Below are positions 5,498 through 5,696 of a stretch of 5,696 bases of DNA, piece by piece. The notes beneath the pieces were generated by a model. That model did no database searches. It worked only from the letters and a program-made list of their open reading frames with translations, and was not told where the DNA came from. Where the stretch lies: assembly GCA_005777205.1 (NCBI GenBank), contig SXNB01000283.1, positions 1-5,696 of the forward strand. The letters are read 5' to 3'. Positions within the stretch are counted from its first letter, which is position 1, and every line of letters begins with the position of its first letter. Source of the DNA: Burkholderiales bacterium (lineage in GTDB: Bacteria; Pseudomonadota; Gammaproteobacteria; Burkholderiales; SG8-39). Made by a program: the position numbers and the translations under genes.

Positions 5498-5696
5498 CTA
5501 TTTCAGCGCACGGATCACGGCGTTGGTCACCGCCTTCGTGTCATGCGCCCCGCCCAGGTCCGGCGTGAACACCTGTTCCTCAGTGGTGCGCTCGATGGCT
5601 TTCATCAGCCGCGCCGCCGCCTTCGCCTCGCCCAGGTGCTCCAGCATCATCGAGGCGGTCCAGAAAGTGGCGATTGGGTTGGCGATGCCTTTGCCG
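5498..5696 (-). CDS. tartrate/D-malate/isopropylmalate-type dehydrogenase, C-terminal part
   Basis: Only the last 66 codons are in the window; the start lies beyond the right edge. The sequence GKGIANPIATFWTASMMLEH, then LGEAKAAARLMKAIERTTEE and FTPDLGGAHDTKAVTNAVIR, is the C-terminal end of the isocitrate/isopropylmalate dehydrogenase family, which oxidatively decarboxylates 2-hydroxyacid substrates with NAD(P) and Mn/Mg. The phrase 'GKGIANPIA' followed by 'W/FWTA..MLEHLG' fits the tartrate dehydrogenase/decarboxylase (TtuC) or D-malate dehydrogenase (DmlA) branch, though LeuB shares much of it. The substrate-specificity residues are outside the window. It stops with TAG (5500-5498), 4 nt before the permease start, so the two are almost certainly co-transcribed. 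Confidence 0.82.
   Translation of the reverse strand, partial: GKGIANPIATFWTASMMLEHLGEAKAAARLMKAIERTTEEQVFTPDLGGAHDTKAVTNAVIRALK

Noticed and set aside
4498..5568. Long plus-strand open frame of 356 codons opposite the permease
   Set aside because: Its translation is rich in Arg, His, Gln and Glu with no motif, the usual shadow of a GC-rich membrane-protein gene on the other strand. The minus-strand EamA signatures are unambiguous.

Overview
This is a GC-rich proteobacterial chromosomal window. It most resembles a betaproteobacterium, judged from gene families and codon choice only; no marker gene fixes the taxon. No RNA gene, insertion sequence, phage gene or CRISPR array is visible. The only clearly AT-rich stretch is about 287-475, between two divergent units.

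Left part (1-1416). A small, apparently frameshifted gene (286 down to 67) and the first 18 codons of a probable GNAT acetyltransferase (55 down to the window edge) run leftward. A GcvA-type LysR regulator (448-1416) runs rightward. Their shared upstream region holds two perfect dyads built on the same TTGCA/TGCAA half-site. The first supplies a TTGCAT -35-like hexamer to each strand.

Centre (1396-3878). An OmpR response regulator (3401 down to 2670) and its EnvZ-like histidine kinase (2673 down to 1396) form a translationally coupled operon on the minus strand. The kinase gene ends tail-to-tail inside the lysR gene. The OmpR homologue keeps its phospho-acceptor aspartate, but the near-invariant switch lysine of the receiver domain is threonine. 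Divergent from ompR is a gene for a small, very charged secreted protein (3534-3878). The spacer between them has two GTTAC motifs resembling OmpR recognition sequence, so the pair may regulate both itself and this protein.

Right part (3875-5696). All genes here read leftward. A tartrate/isopropylmalate-type dehydrogenase, of which only the C-terminus is in the window, is followed after 4 nt by an EamA-family permease (5493-4609), suggesting a catabolic or uptake operon. Downstream lies the remnant of a PlsB/PlsC-type glycerolipid acyltransferase (4555-3875). It keeps its N-terminal membrane anchor and C-terminal part, has lost the catalytic middle, and carries two in-frame amber codons and a frame change.

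I see no obviously new multi-gene system. The most notable signals are the altered OmpR active site, the decayed acyltransferase, the symmetric bidirectional operator, and the uncharacterised secreted protein beside ompR/envZ. With the frameshift at the left edge these suggest either gene decay in the lineage or sequence errors; the window cannot separate the two.
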